Positions 35,238 to 44,401 of a stretch of DNA of 64,000 nt are shown here, one piece after another. The notes beneath the pieces are model-generated. The model did not search any database and was not told the origin of the DNA. It saw only the letters and a list, made by a program, of their open reading frames with translations. This DNA is from QKTW01 sp052161885 (GTDB lineage: Bacteria > Bacteroidota > Bacteroidia > Chitinophagales > Chitinophagaceae), in the NCBI GenBank assembly GCA_052161885.1, contig CP197396.1, positions 3,286,001 through 3,350,000 of the forward strand. The letters are read 5' to 3'. How positions within the stretch are numbered: the first letter of the stretch is position 1; the number at the start of each line of letters is the position of its first letter. Made by a program: the position numbers and the translations under genes.

Positions 35238-35884
35238 AAGGCAAGCTTTCCCAGTTTTTCCAGGAATTCGTTACGTGGTATCATGCGTGCGCCAAGGCTT
35301 TCCAGGTGCGGCGTATGCACCTGGCAATCGATCATTTGAACGCCTTCGGCCGTCAATTGCTGCACATACTGTATAAACGCATATTTACTGGCATTGCTTA
35401 CATGGCTGAACATGCTTTCCCCGAAAAATACTTTCCCAAGCCTTATCCCATACAGACCACCTACGAGCTGCCCGTTGAGCCAGGCTTCTGCACTGTGTGC
35501 ATATCCCAGCCGGTGCAGCCCGTTATAGGCATCTTCGACTTCTCCTGTTATCCATGTTCCGTCCTGTTCCTTACGTGCTGTATGACGGCAGAAGTGTATC
35601 ACTGATCTGAAATCGCTGTTGATACGAAACTCAAATGCTTCTCTCTTCAATAGCTGCTGCATGCTTTTGCTTATTTTCAGCTCCTGCGGAAAAAGGACAA
35701 ATCGAGGGTCCGGGCACCACCACATAGGCGGATCTTCCTCATTGTACCATGGAAAGATACCATTGTGATATGCCAGCAGCAGCCTTTCCGGCGAAAGATC
35801 GCCGCCAATGGCCAGCAGGCCATCGTCCAATGCATTATCTGCCGGTGGAAACCATAGTGACTGATCGAGAATATGCAATTTCAT
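35234..35884 (-). CDS. aat: Leucyl/phenylalanyl-tRNA--protein transferase Aat
   Basis: Aat adds Leu or Phe from tRNA to proteins with N-terminal Lys or Arg, marking them for ClpS/ClpAP degradation (N-degron pathway). The 216-residue protein has WFPPADNALDDGLLAIGGDL, YHNGIFPWYNEEDPPMWWCP, DPRFVLFP, the acceptor-site strip TWITGEVEDAYNGLHRLGYAHS and GGLYGIRLGKVFFGESMFS. IDCQVHTPHLESLGA is at the C-terminus. Everything expected for the family is present. Confidence 0.95.
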   Translation of the reverse strand: MKLHILDQSLWFPPADNALDDGLLAIGGDLSPERLLLAYHNGIFPWYNEEDPPMWWCPDPRFVLFPQELKISKSMQQLLKREAFEFRINSDFRSVIHFCRHTARKEQDGTWITGEVEDAYNGLHRLGYAHSAEAWLNGQLVGGLYGIRLGKVFFGESMFSHVSNASKYAFIQYVQQLTAEGVQMIDCQVHTPHLESLGARMIPRNEFLEKLGKLAF

Positions 35885-35982
35885 GAGCGGTGTAATCCTG
35901 TATGCCTTATCGTGGTTCTGAAGATGAACGGTGCTATCGCCACTGCAGCTATATAATGAGCCGCAGCCCGGAACAAAAATAA

Positions 35983-37479
35983 TTATAAACTTCCGGACAG
36001 TCTGTTGATTCCTGCTTTCGATTGCTGATCCAGCGAAGACTGAAAATCATGATGGCGCATAGACAGGCACTGACGGTAATAGCTGATCGCCTCAGCTTTG
36101 CTGCCCCTGCGCTCGTATATAAGCCCCGCCTGCAGCGCAGCACGTGCCGCGTATTGCTCCGGACGGTCTTTGCCGGCATTTATAGCCGCCTGGTAATATT
36201 GCAATGCTTTTGTATCGTCGTTGAGCTCGTCATATATACGGCCGGTGCGGAAAAGAAACTCAAGCCGGTCGGAAGTATTAAAATCTGTTTCCTTTTTTGA
36301 AGACAATTTTGCCAATGCCTGCTGATAATACCCGCCGTCGGTAAGCAGGCGGGCCTGCAACAGACCGGCATTGGGCCAGGTGCCACTTTCTGCAAAACGC
36401 TGCGCCTGTTTATCTGCATCCACCATCTGGTTGCCCTGCTTTTTTATCTGTTGCATACAATAAGCAGCCTTGGTCATGTTTTGCTGCAGGTACCAGCCAA
36501 AGGCCATTTTCTGCCAGCTATCTTTTGTATAAAGCTTACCGGTATTGCGATCTGTATAATGTTGAAGATAAGTGATACCCGAAAAATCGAGCTTAAGAAG
36601 TAATGCATTTCCCATTTCATAGTCCATTACCGGGAAATTGCTGTATTCCGGCAGTATCTGTACGATGTGCAGCGTTTGTATAGCTGTTTCCGCTTTACGA
36701 TAGTTGATGGCTATGTTGGTTTTTATAAATGCCCGCATCAGGTTGTTCTGGATGGGGAACTGACCATTATTGTTGATAAAATTCCACACTGCATCTGCCT
36801 GGGAAAGCAGGTAAAACTTTAAATAGCAATTGTATACAATAGCTTCTTCGCGAAAAAGCTCATCGGGAGCCGGGTGATTGGTGATAAATGCCGCGATTTT
36901 TGAAACGCCGTTTTTTACATTTCCTTTAAAGCCAAAAACAGATGCGATCCATTTATAATCTTCGGGGATCGTGCCTACTACTGCTTCTTCCAATCCAAGA
37001 AATACTTCATTCTGGGCAAAAGAGGGAAATTTCTGCCGGTTTTCCTTTAACAGCTGGAATGATCTGCGAAAAGCAAGGGCTGCTTTAAAATTTTCACCGA
37101 AACGACCGTGAATAACGGCCCAATGCAGGCATACCCCGGCTTTGCAGAGGCGGTACCAGGGAGAAGAGTCGTCCCCTTTATCCAGGAGATCCATGCGCTC
37201 TTCATAATGTCCCCTGCGTTGTTTCAGTTCACTTTCATTGCCATTAAACACAAGCAGCATAAAATCTTCATAATCTGCTATGTATGTAGCGAGTAGATTG
37301 TATGGGTCAGATTTTATTTCGCGAAGTATTGCCTTATTTCCTGCCGGTAACTGAAGGGCGAGATAACTGCGGTAGGCATCTTTACAATTTTCATTATAAT
37401 TATAGCTATAGCTCCCGCATTGTCCGGCAAGGGGAAGCAATAAAATAAAAATTGTATAAATAATTCTGCGGAAAGGCAT
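35983..37479 (-). CDS. Tetratricopeptide-repeat protein, probably periplasmic
   Basis: The protein has 498 residues from ATG 37479; a TTG three codons earlier is less likely. Signal peptide MPFRRIIYTIFILLLPLAGQ is followed by a long alpha-helical repeat region. Clear TPRs are at the C-terminus (FLFRTGRIYDELNDDTKALQ, AALQAGLIYERRGSKAEAIS). The overall organisation resembles DUF3808/Iml2-like TPR proteins. It is likely an adaptor; partner unknown. No operon. Confidence 0.75.
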   Translation of the reverse strand: MPFRRIIYTIFILLLPLAGQCGSYSYNYNENCKDAYRSYLALQLPAGNKAILREIKSDPYNLLATYIADYEDFMLLVFNGNESELKQRRGHYEERMDLLDKGDDSSPWYRLCKAGVCLHWAVIHGRFGENFKAALAFRRSFQLLKENRQKFPSFAQNEVFLGLEEAVVGTIPEDYKWIASVFGFKGNVKNGVSKIAAFITNHPAPDELFREEAIVYNCYLKFYLLSQADAVWNFINNNGQFPIQNNLMRAFIKTNIAINYRKAETAIQTLHIVQILPEYSNFPVMDYEMGNALLLKLDFSGITYLQHYTDRNTGKLYTKDSWQKMAFGWYLQQNMTKAAYCMQQIKKQGNQMVDADKQAQRFAESGTWPNAGLLQARLLTDGGYYQQALAKLSSKKETDFNTSDRLEFLFRTGRIYDELNDDTKALQYYQAAINAGKDRPEQYAARAALQAGLIYERRGSKAEAISYYRQCLSMRHHDFQSSLDQQSKAGINRLSGSL

Positions 37480-37703
37480 GCGCGGCAAAGGTACAATGAG
37501 AAAAAATGCGGCCGTGATAAGAAAGCTAATAATTGTTTAAAACGCTGGCCTGGAATTTATAAGCTAACTTTATATTCAACCACTAAAAATGGGAAAGTCA
37601 GCTCTTTATATTTTTCTCTTTGAATTATGTAGCTAAAATTAGTTTAATATCCTATTTTTGGCACGTCATTTGAAACTATTCACAATCAAAAACAAGTCTT
37701 ATT

Positions 37704-38123
37704 ATGAAATCTGTACGCAACGTAGCATTAACAGCTGTATTAACCGTAAGCGCTTTTGCAGCCGCAACCTTTACATCATGTAAAAAGAGCGACGACTCAC
37801 TGGATCGCGATAAATTTATAGGCAAATATGCAGTGGTAGAAAGCTGTGGTGGTAGCTACAATACCGATGTAAATGCGGGTTCTGCTTCTACTGATGTTGT
37901 TTTTTCTAACCTCGGTAATTTTACAACTCCTGCTGCCGTAACAGGAACTGTAAGCGGTACTGCACTGACTATTACTAATTTTACAGATGCCCAGGGCCGT
38001 AAGTTTACAGGATCGGGGTCTTATGCTTCTTCCAGCAGCGCAAGTGTTCTGACTGTTAATTACACAGTTATTTATACAGACAACACTTCAGAAACATGTA
38101 CTGCAGTAATGACTAAACAATAA
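37704..38123 (+). CDS. Hypothetical lipoprotein
   Basis: The protein has 139 residues with lipoprotein signal MKSVRNVALTAVLTVSAFAA ending in TFTSC. The mature part opens FIGKYAVVESCGG and forms a Ser/Thr-rich beta pattern that ends YTDNTSETCTAVMTKQ. FIGKY recalls lipocalin-like Bacteroidota lipoproteins. A TATTTTTG -7 element is at 37653-37660. A strong terminator follows at 38148. Confidence 0.75.
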   Translation: MKSVRNVALTAVLTVSAFAAATFTSCKKSDDSLDRDKFIGKYAVVESCGGSYNTDVNAGSASTDVVFSNLGNFTTPAAVTGTVSGTALTITNFTDAQGRKFTGSGSYASSSSASVLTVNYTVIYTDNTSETCTAVMTKQ

Positions 38124-38147
38124 AAATTCCTTTACCGGATAATAATA

Positions 38148-38174
38148 AGAAAGGCGCCGTACAGGCGCCTTTCT
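38148..38174. terminator. Bidirectional terminator
   Basis: AGAAAGGCGCC and GGCGCCTTTCT form a perfect 11-bp stem with a 5-nt loop between two convergent lipoprotein genes. Confidence 0.88.
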
Positions 38175-38195
38175 TATTTCATATTTGTGTTGTTA

Positions 38196-38633
38196 TTAAT
38201 GTTGATTGTTTCTCTGCTTCTGAGCGTCAACATTTGATTTATTCGGCGTAGTAGTGTTGGTATTAGTCTGATTGTTACGCTGTTTCTGCGGATCTACCGG
38301 TGGTGGTGGCGGAGGCGTAACTGTTTTAGCAGGAGCCTTATGCGTAGTTTTATGAGCAGCAGAAGCACTTGCAGCTTTTTTATCTGCAGCATTCATCGCT
38401 TTAGCCATAGAATCAGCCTTCATTACCATTTCCATAGAGTCGGCTTTGGCTTTAGCCTGGGCAGCAATAATGGAATCATTTTTTGCAGTCATATCGTTCT
38501 GCATTTTATCCACACGTGCATTTACCATAGAATCTACCTGACCTTGGTCCGGCCCTTCTTTTTTGGGCTCATTATTACAGGCAGCAAACATTACCAGACC
38601 TGCAGAAAGCAGTAAAAAGGATTTTTTCTTCAT
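38196..38633 (-). CDS. Hypothetical lipoprotein with coiled coil and C-terminal repeats
   Basis: The protein has 145 residues: signal MKKKSFLLLSAGLVMFAAC (lipobox FAAC), then a charged helical segment (VDSMVNARVDKMQNDMTAK, repeated KADSM units). An Ala/Lys/Pro linker holds six consecutive Pro. The Asn/Gln-rich tail has PQKQRNNQ and AQKQRNNQ as a direct repeat. The low-complexity tail may span to, or interact with, peptidoglycan. No function is known. Confidence 0.7.
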   Translation of the reverse strand: MKKKSFLLLSAGLVMFAACNNEPKKEGPDQGQVDSMVNARVDKMQNDMTAKNDSIIAAQAKAKADSMEMVMKADSMAKAMNAADKKAASASAAHKTTHKAPAKTVTPPPPPPVDPQKQRNNQTNTNTTTPNKSNVDAQKQRNNQH

Positions 38634-38869
38634 TGTGTTGCGTTTTTATGTTATGCAAAAATATTATTCTCTTCGTTTACTCTGCAAAGAAAATGCCAAT
38701 GATGCGCTACACAAAATAATTTATACCATACAACACATATATAAATACATAATTTGCCGGATTGGTATCCCAAATAAATATTTATCCGCCAGGGAAATAG
38801 CAGGTAATAATGCCGTTCATAAAAATTCCCGGAAAAATATAACTGCCTGTTTTCTATTTTCGCAGAATT

Positions 38870-40084
38870 ATGTATGAGCCGGTAAACAATCAGCAGCTAC
38901 TCGATGTAGCCAATCAGTTCGGTACACCAGTTTATGTGTACCATGCAGAAAAAATAGCACAGCAATATCACAAGCTGAAGGACGCTTTTAAGGATCACCC
39001 GACAAAGTTCTTTTACGCATGTAAGGCCCTTACCAATATAAATATCCTTAAGTATATGCACCAGCTGGGCGCTTCGCTCGACTGTGTGAGTATAAATGAG
39101 GTGAAGCTTGGCCTTAAGGCAGGCTTTGCTCCAAAAGATATCCTGTTCACTCCCAATTGCGTCGATTTCAGCGAGATAACAGAGGCCGTAGACCTGAATG
39201 TAAACATCAACATCGACAATATTTCTATACTGGAGCAGTTTGGCAACCGCTATGGCAGCGGCTACCCGGTCTGTATCCGCATTAATCCACATATAGAGGC
39301 CGGTGGCAACTACAAAATTTCTACCGGGCATATAGACAGCAAGTTCGGCATTTCAATTCACCAGATGCGGCATATAGAGCGTGTGGTAAAAACAACACAC
39401 CTGCATGTACAGGGACTGCACATGCATACAGGCAGCGAGATTAAGGATGTGCGTGTGTTCCTGCAGGCACTGGATGTAATGTTTGATGTAGCGCGCCATT
39501 TTGACAAACTGGAATTCCTGGATCTCGGCAGCGGTTTCAAAGTGCCTTATAAAGAAGGCGATCCGGAGACAGATGTGGTAACGCTGGGCGCAAAACTTAC
39601 GGAAGCTGTAAAAGAATTTGAAGCAGAGTATAACCGTAACCTGGAGATATGGTTTGAACCGGGTAAATACCTCGTAAGCGAATCCGGGTCGTTCCTGGTG
39701 AAAGCCAATGTGATCAAACAGACCACAGCTACCGTATTTGCAGGCGTCAATTCGGGCTTTAACCACCTGATCCGTCCTATGTTCTATGATGCGTATCACC
39801 GCATCTCCAATATCTCCAATCTTTCCGGTGCCGAACGTATCTACACCGTTGTGGGCAATATCTGCGAAACGGACACATTTGCCTGGGACCGCGTGTTGAA
39901 TGAAGTACGTGAAGGCGATGTTCTTTGCTTCCACAATGCGGGCGCATACGGCTTTGAAATGAGCAGCAATTTCAATTCCCGCCTGAAACCGGCAGAAGTG
40001 ATGATCAAAGACGGAAAAGCATTCCTGATACGTGAGCGAGACGAGTTTGAAGACCTGCTGCGCAATCAGCTAGAGGTATTGTAG
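38870..40084 (+). CDS. lysA: Diaminopimelate decarboxylase LysA
   Basis: LysA decarboxylates meso-diaminopimelate to L-lysine, the last step of lysine synthesis. The 404-residue PLP enzyme of the alanine-racemase fold has the PLP lysine in KFFYACKALTNINIL near residue 51. It also has FTPNCVDFSEI, CIRINPHIEAGG, SKFGISIHQM, GLHMHTGSEIKD, LDLGSGFKVPY, WFEPGKYLVSESG, ICETDTFAWDR and FHNAGAYGFEMSSNFNSR. dapA of the same pathway lies 3.4 kb downstream on the other strand. Confidence 0.95.
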   Translation: MYEPVNNQQLLDVANQFGTPVYVYHAEKIAQQYHKLKDAFKDHPTKFFYACKALTNINILKYMHQLGASLDCVSINEVKLGLKAGFAPKDILFTPNCVDFSEITEAVDLNVNINIDNISILEQFGNRYGSGYPVCIRINPHIEAGGNYKISTGHIDSKFGISIHQMRHIERVVKTTHLHVQGLHMHTGSEIKDVRVFLQALDVMFDVARHFDKLEFLDLGSGFKVPYKEGDPETDVVTLGAKLTEAVKEFEAEYNRNLEIWFEPGKYLVSESGSFLVKANVIKQTTATVFAGVNSGFNHLIRPMFYDAYHRISNISNLSGAERIYTVVGNICETDTFAWDRVLNEVREGDVLCFHNAGAYGFEMSSNFNSRLKPAEVMIKDGKAFLIRERDEFEDLLRNQLEVL

Positions 40085-40110
40085 ATCCGGATTAAATAAT
40101 AATTAAAAAC

Positions 40111-40146
40111 AAGGGCAGTACATCTTAAAAAATGTATTGCCCTTTA
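40111..40146 (+). terminator. Terminator of lysA
   Basis: AAGGGCAGTACAT pairs with ATGTATTGCCCTT (one G-T pair), and a T-rich tail follows. Confidence 0.75.
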
Positions 40147-40195
40147 TTATTCTGCTATCTTTATTACAGAACTAAGTCAGTGCAGTTTCAGCATT

Positions 40196-40260
40196 GTCAT
40201 GGTGAGCGTAGTCGAACCATGTATTGATTTGTCACCCTTCGACTGCGCTCAGGCTGACGA
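40196..40260. repeat. REP-like extragenic palindrome
   Basis: TGAGCGTAGTCGAA in the left arm and the reverse complement of TTCGACTGCGCTCA in the right arm agree at 13 of 14 bases. The same TTCGACTnCGCTCA core is familiar as a scattered intergenic repeat in many Bacteroidota genomes. No second copy is in this window and no RAYT-type transposase is nearby. Confidence 0.65.
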
Positions 40261-40279
40261 TAATACAGAATCATAAATT

Positions 40280-40876
40280 ATGAAAACAGGAAAACTGAGC
40301 AGCATTGTTATATTCTGCGGTTCATCAGAAGGTACGGACCCTTTGTACAAAGAGCAAGCTTTTCTTTTGGGTAAGACGCTGGCACAAAATGGCATCCGCG
40401 TTATTTACGGAGGTGCCAAAATAGGGCTGATGGGCGCTGTTGCAGACGGCGCTTTACAACAAGGCGGCGAGGTAATAGGCGTAATACCTTATTTTTTGCA
40501 GACAAAAGAAGTGGCACATGAAGGCCTTACCGAAATGATAGTGGTAGATACAATGCATGAACGTAAACTGAAAATGCACGAACTGAGTGATGGCATCATT
40601 ACACTGCCCGGCGGTTTTGGTACTATGGAAGAATTTTTCGAAATGCTCACATGGGCACAACTGGGCCTGCATCAGAAACCAATCGGGATACTGAATACTC
40701 GTGGCTATTATCAGCCGCTGCTGGATCTTTCTGTAATGATGGTAAAAGAAGGCTTTCTGAAAGAAAATAACCGGGAAATGCTGCTGGTAAGTGAAGATAT
40801 TGACAATCTGCTCTCGCTGATGGAAAATTATGAAGCACCGGAATTGCCCAAATGGATAACGAAACAAACTACATAA
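40280..40876 (+). CDS. LOG family protein (putative nucleoside 5'-monophosphate phosphoribohydrolase)
   Basis: The protein has 198 residues with the Rossmann-like LOG fold (TIGR00730). IVIFCGSSEG opens the fold, and VIYGGAKIGLMGAVADGAL follows. The signature PGGFGTMEEFFEMLTWAQLG carries the catalytic PGGxGTxxE. HERKLKMHELSDGIITLPGG is also conserved. LOG enzymes cut cytokinin or purine nucleotide monophosphates to base and ribose 5-phosphate; in non-plant-associated bacteria the substrate is likely AMP or a modified nucleotide. Confidence 0.9.
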   Translation: MKTGKLSSIVIFCGSSEGTDPLYKEQAFLLGKTLAQNGIRVIYGGAKIGLMGAVADGALQQGGEVIGVIPYFLQTKEVAHEGLTEMIVVDTMHERKLKMHELSDGIITLPGGFGTMEEFFEMLTWAQLGLHQKPIGILNTRGYYQPLLDLSVMMVKEGFLKENNREMLLVSEDIDNLLSLMENYEAPELPKWITKQTT

Positions 40877-40879
40877 GCA

Positions 40880-40905
40880 AAACGCTCCGGTTGACCGGAG
40901 CGTTT
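40880..40905. terminator. Bidirectional terminator
   Basis: AAACGCTCCGG and CCGGAGCGTTT form an 11-bp perfect stem with loop TTGA between convergent genes. Confidence 0.88.
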
Positions 40906-40919
40906 CCATTTTATAAACT

Positions 40920-41480
40920 TTACAGCCCTGCTGTAACGGTGTACTGGATGGTGGCCTTTACTGTCAGTTCTTTAGTTGTTGCACGGCGCGCCGTAGCCGA
41001 CAGACGGTATGTAAAATAACTGGAATTGAAATAGTCTTTCAGATCTACAGATGAATTTACGGGTAAATCAAGTGTGTATGCTGTTACATCCGGGTTGTCT
41101 GTAATTTCCGCCAGCGTTACAAAGTCTGATTTGGCAGTGGAATTAAAAGCTACTGTACATGCCGAGAGATTAGCAAAGTTGTTGCCATTATCTCCATTCT
41201 GCATCTCGAGCCTGAAACTCTTCAACTTCACAGATTTTATATTATCCGCACTCAACTGGCTGTTTGCAGCCCTGATCGTGCTGTCTACATTCATATAAAT
41301 CCCCTGCGTAGCCAACGATGCACTTCCCGGACTGGGTATGACAGGTATATCAAATGTCATATCCGATGTAAGGGTTACATCAGCTTTTACAGCATCCTTT
41401 AGTTTATTACATCCCTGGAACATTACCGCCGTTCCTGCTGCAAGGCAAAAAAGTATTATTGACCTGATCACTTGTTTCAT
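40920..41480 (-). CDS. Hypothetical lipoprotein
   Basis: The protein has 186 residues with signal MKQVIRSIILFCLAAGTAVM and lipobox FQGC. The mature part is beta-rich (ADVTLTSDMTFDIPVIP, TKELTVKATIQYTVTAGL) and looks like a single beta-sandwich of the kind common in Bacteroidota surface lipoproteins. Family not recognised. Confidence 0.7.
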   Translation of the reverse strand: MKQVIRSIILFCLAAGTAVMFQGCNKLKDAVKADVTLTSDMTFDIPVIPSPGSASLATQGIYMNVDSTIRAANSQLSADNIKSVKLKSFRLEMQNGDNGNNFANLSACTVAFNSTAKSDFVTLAEITDNPDVTAYTLDLPVNSSVDLKDYFNSSYFTYRLSATARRATTKELTVKATIQYTVTAGL

Positions 41481-41614
41481 ACCACGCTGTTTTTAAATTT
41501 TACTGCAAGATCAAGGGAGTAAATGTGCGCATTAAGACAAGATAAAAACAATGCCCATACAAGCTGAAACTCCTGAAAGAATGTATTAGTAAAACGGATC
41601 CGTTTCCTATTTTA

Positions 41615-41887
41615 TTATTTTGCCTGCACTTTCACCAGCTGTACGTCCATGCCATTAACATATATATGATGCAGGGTATCATCATGGATAATTACAACAA
41701 AACTCCCATCCTCACCCGTCATTCCTTCGCCAATATCGTTAATGTCGGGCTCTACAATACGTACTGGAGCATTGGCCACAGGATGATTGTTGGCATCTGT
41801 TACTCTGCCCCGTATTGCATAGGTTCTCAATAAAGGTGTACCGTCGGGCATAAATTCGTCGGTCTCAATAATTACTTTGTAGTTCAT
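41615..41887 (-). CDS. Small carboxypeptidase-regulatory-like (Ig-like) domain protein
   Basis: The protein has 90 residues. IRGRVTDANNHPVANAPVRI, then GEGMTGEDGSFVVII, is the opening of a carboxypeptidase-D-regulatory-like beta-sandwich. There is no signal peptide; this is unusual because the domain normally occurs outside the cytoplasm. It is a stand-alone domain with no neighbouring partner. Confidence 0.65.
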   Translation of the reverse strand: MNYKVIIETDEFMPDGTPLLRTYAIRGRVTDANNHPVANAPVRIVEPDINDIGEGMTGEDGSFVVIIHDDTLHHIYVNGMDVQLVKVQAK

Positions 41888-41964
41888 GTCTGTATAGATT
41901 TATGTATATGTAAATATAAATAAATCAGAACGTGTTTTGTATCAGCGGCAGGCGATTTAACCAT

Positions 41965-41995
41965 AAAAAAATGGCTGCAGGAAAACTGCAGCCAT
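41965..41995 (-). terminator. Terminator of ahcY
   Basis: ATGGCTGCAG and CTGCAGCCAT form a 10-bp stem with a 5-nt loop. On the minus strand a T-run follows (A-run 41965-41970). The ahcY stop is 23 bases upstream. Confidence 0.85.
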
Positions 41996-42017
41996 TGAAA
42001 ATTGTACATTTTTTCTA

Positions 42018-43346
42018 TTAATAACGATAATGTTCTGCTTTGAACGGACCTTCTTTCGAAATGCCCAGGTATTCAGCCTGCTCTGTAGTAAGTTCTTCCA
42101 GTTCTACGCCTATTTTGGCAAGGTGCAGACGGGCTACTTTTTCATCGAGATGCTTAGGCAGAACGTATACTTTGTTTTCGTATTTTTCACTGTTTGTCCA
42201 CAGCTCTATCTGTGCCAGTGTCTGGTTGCTGAAGGAGTTGCTCATTACAAATGAAGGATGTCCTGTAGCGCAGCCAAGATTTACCAGGCGGCCTTCTGCC
42301 AGTACGATCACTTCTTTACCATCGATGTTGTACAGGTCTACCTGTGGTTTGATGGTGTCTTTTGTAGTACCGTATGCACTATTCAACCATGCCATATCGA
42401 TTTCGATATCGAAGTGTCCGATGTTACAAACGATTGCTTTATCCTTCATCAGGCGGAAATGCTTCTCCGTAATGAGATCGCGGCAGCCGGAAGCAGTAAC
42501 GATGATATCAGCTTCTTTTACTGCATCAACCATTTTCTTTACTTCAAAACCGTCCATAGCAGCCTGCAGTGCGCAGATCGGGTCGATTTCTGTAACGATT
42601 ACACGGGCACCGGCACCGCGCAGTGATTCTGCAGAACCTTTACCTACGTCGCCGTAACCGCCTACTACTGCTACTTTACCGGCCATCATCACGTCTGTAG
42701 CACGACGGATAGAATCAACCAGTGATTCTTTACAACCGTATTTATTATCAAATTTAGATTTAGTAACGCTGTCGTTTACGTTGATAGCAGGAATAGGCAA
42801 TGTACCTTTTGCCATACGCTCATACAGACGATGTACACCGGTAGTCGTTTCTTCAGACAGACCTTTGATATGCTGCACCAGTTCGGTATAGTTATCAAAT
42901 ACCATGTTGGTAAGATCGCCACCATCATCCAGGATCATATTCAGCGGACGGTCTTCGCTGCCGAAGAATAATGTCTGCTCAATACACCAGTCAGCTTCTG
43001 CCTGAGTCTGTCCTTTCCATGCAAATACACCGATACCGGCAGCAGCAATTGCAGCAGCGGCATGATCCTGTGTAGAGAAGATATTGCAGGAGCTCCAACG
43101 CACTTCAGCACCGAGCGCAGTCAACGTTTCAATAAGTACGGCCGTCTGGATAGTCATGTGCAGGCAACCCGCAATGCGTGCGCCTTTCAGCGGCTGTGAA
43201 GGGCCGTATTCTGCACGGATAGACATTAATCCGGGCATTTCAGCTTCTGCAAGGCGTATTTCCTTACGTCCCCATTCTGCCAGGCTGATATCAGCAACTT
43301 TATAAGGTAATTTAAAGTCGATGTTTGAACGAGTGCTCGTACTCAT
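42018..43346 (-). CDS. ahcY: Adenosylhomocysteinase AhcY
   Basis: AhcY hydrolyses S-adenosylhomocysteine to adenosine and homocysteine, which relieves product inhibition of methyltransferases. The 442-residue protein has KGARIAGCLHMTIQTAVLIE, CNIFSTQDHAAAAIA, and ILDDGGDLT. It also has NVNDSVTKSKFDNKYGCKES (active-site Lys/Asp) and the NAD-binding VAVVGGYGDVGKGSAESLRG. It ends with the family-typical GPFKAEHYRY. A TAACTTTG -7 element lies on the minus strand at 43372-43379. Confidence 0.96.
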   Translation of the reverse strand: MSTSTRSNIDFKLPYKVADISLAEWGRKEIRLAEAEMPGLMSIRAEYGPSQPLKGARIAGCLHMTIQTAVLIETLTALGAEVRWSSCNIFSTQDHAAAAIAAAGIGVFAWKGQTQAEADWCIEQTLFFGSEDRPLNMILDDGGDLTNMVFDNYTELVQHIKGLSEETTTGVHRLYERMAKGTLPIPAINVNDSVTKSKFDNKYGCKESLVDSIRRATDVMMAGKVAVVGGYGDVGKGSAESLRGAGARVIVTEIDPICALQAAMDGFEVKKMVDAVKEADIIVTASGCRDLITEKHFRLMKDKAIVCNIGHFDIEIDMAWLNSAYGTTKDTIKPQVDLYNIDGKEVIVLAEGRLVNLGCATGHPSFVMSNSFSNQTLAQIELWTNSEKYENKVYVLPKHLDEKVARLHLAKIGVELEELTTEQAEYLGISKEGPFKAEHYRY

Positions 43347-43436
43347 GATTACAGTTTTATTTAATTTTTTGCAAAGTTATGGTTTTGGCTTGAAATGGCC
43401 AGTAAATATACATTCAGTTTAATAACAATAAGGTCC

Positions 43437-44315
43437 TTAAAGAGTTCTGAGGAATTGTATTGTTTTCTCTGCGGTGGCTTCTGTAGCAGGTACAAGCGGC
43501 AGGCGCAGGGTGTTTTTACAGATGCTCATTTCATTCAGTACAAATTTTACACCTGCAGGATTACCATCTGCAAACAGTAAGCGTATGCCTTCCAAGAGTT
43601 TATAATGCAGACTACGGGCAGTATCGTAATCGCCGTTCAGCACGGCATTCACCATTCCGGTAAAATCTTTGGTATAGCAATTGGCTGCAACAGAGATAAC
43701 ACCATCCATTCCTAAAGCCACCTGGGGCAATACCAGGTCATCATCGCCAGAAAGGACCGCGAAATGAGCAGGCCGACCCTGTACCAGGTCCATGCACTGG
43801 CTCATATTTCCGCTTGCTTCTTTAATTGCAACAATGTTACTGAACTCATTGGCGAGGCGCAATGTTGTGGAAGGCAGCATGTTAGCTACTGTACGGCCGG
43901 GTACATTGTAAAGTATAATGGGCAATTCTGTAGCCTGCGCTATTGCTTTAAAGTGCTGATAGATACCTTCCTGTGTCGGTTTGTTATAGTAAGGGACTAC
44001 ACTCAGAATACCATCTACACCGGTGAGGTCATATGTTTTAAGCTGATTAACAACTTCGGCAGTATTGTTGCCGCCGATGCCACACACCACAGGAACCCGT
44101 TTATTGTTTTGCTTTATGATAAAAGCCAGTACCTGTTTCTTTTCTTCGTCGCTCATTGCCGGCGTCTCAGCAGTAGTACCGAGTGCCACAAGATAATTTA
44201 CGCCGCCGCTGATCACATGGTCTACCAGCATCTCCAGCGCGGGGTAATCAACAGAGCCATCTTCGCGGAAGGGGGTTACGAGCGCTACGCCTGTTCCCCG
44301 GAATGTGTGTGACAT
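43437..44315 (-). CDS. dapA: 4-hydroxy-tetrahydrodipicolinate synthase DapA
   Basis: DapA condenses pyruvate and aspartate semialdehyde in lysine and diaminopimelate synthesis. The 292-residue TIM-barrel protein has GVALVTPFREDGSVDY, the LVALGTTAETPAMSDEE strip, VPYYNKPTQEGIYQHF with the catalytic Tyr, ILYNVPGRTVANM, and the Schiff-base lysine in IVAIKEASGNM. The order ahcY, dapA, accA on the minus strand has gaps of 90 and 86 bases, so separate promoters are possible. Confidence 0.95.
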   Translation of the reverse strand: MSHTFRGTGVALVTPFREDGSVDYPALEMLVDHVISGGVNYLVALGTTAETPAMSDEEKKQVLAFIIKQNNKRVPVVCGIGGNNTAEVVNQLKTYDLTGVDGILSVVPYYNKPTQEGIYQHFKAIAQATELPIILYNVPGRTVANMLPSTTLRLANEFSNIVAIKEASGNMSQCMDLVQGRPAHFAVLSGDDDLVLPQVALGMDGVISVAANCYTKDFTGMVNAVLNGDYDTARSLHYKLLEGIRLLFADGNPAGVKFVLNEMSICKNTLRLPLVPATEATAEKTIQFLRTL

Positions 44316-44344
44316 AATTTGCTGTTATTATTAAAAAATGGAAA

Positions 44345-44369
44345 GCCGCCGGTATGAATTTCCGGCGGC
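44345..44369 (-). terminator. Probable terminator of accA
   Basis: GCCGCCGG and CCGGCGGC pair around a 9-nt loop 33 bases after the accA stop. On the minus strand a weak T-rich tail follows. Confidence 0.6.
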
Positions 44370-44401
44370 AGTATTCAAATTAGTTGTTGTATTGTAATTG
44401 A

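Noticed and set aside
37619..37660. TTTG at 37619 as the -33 partner of TATTTTTG at 37653
   Set aside because: The 30-base spacing is too long for this promoter type; only the -7 element is credible.
39353..39934. A 193-codon minus-strand open frame inside lysA
   Set aside because: lysA is complete and conserved on the other strand; the antisense frame has no recognisable features.
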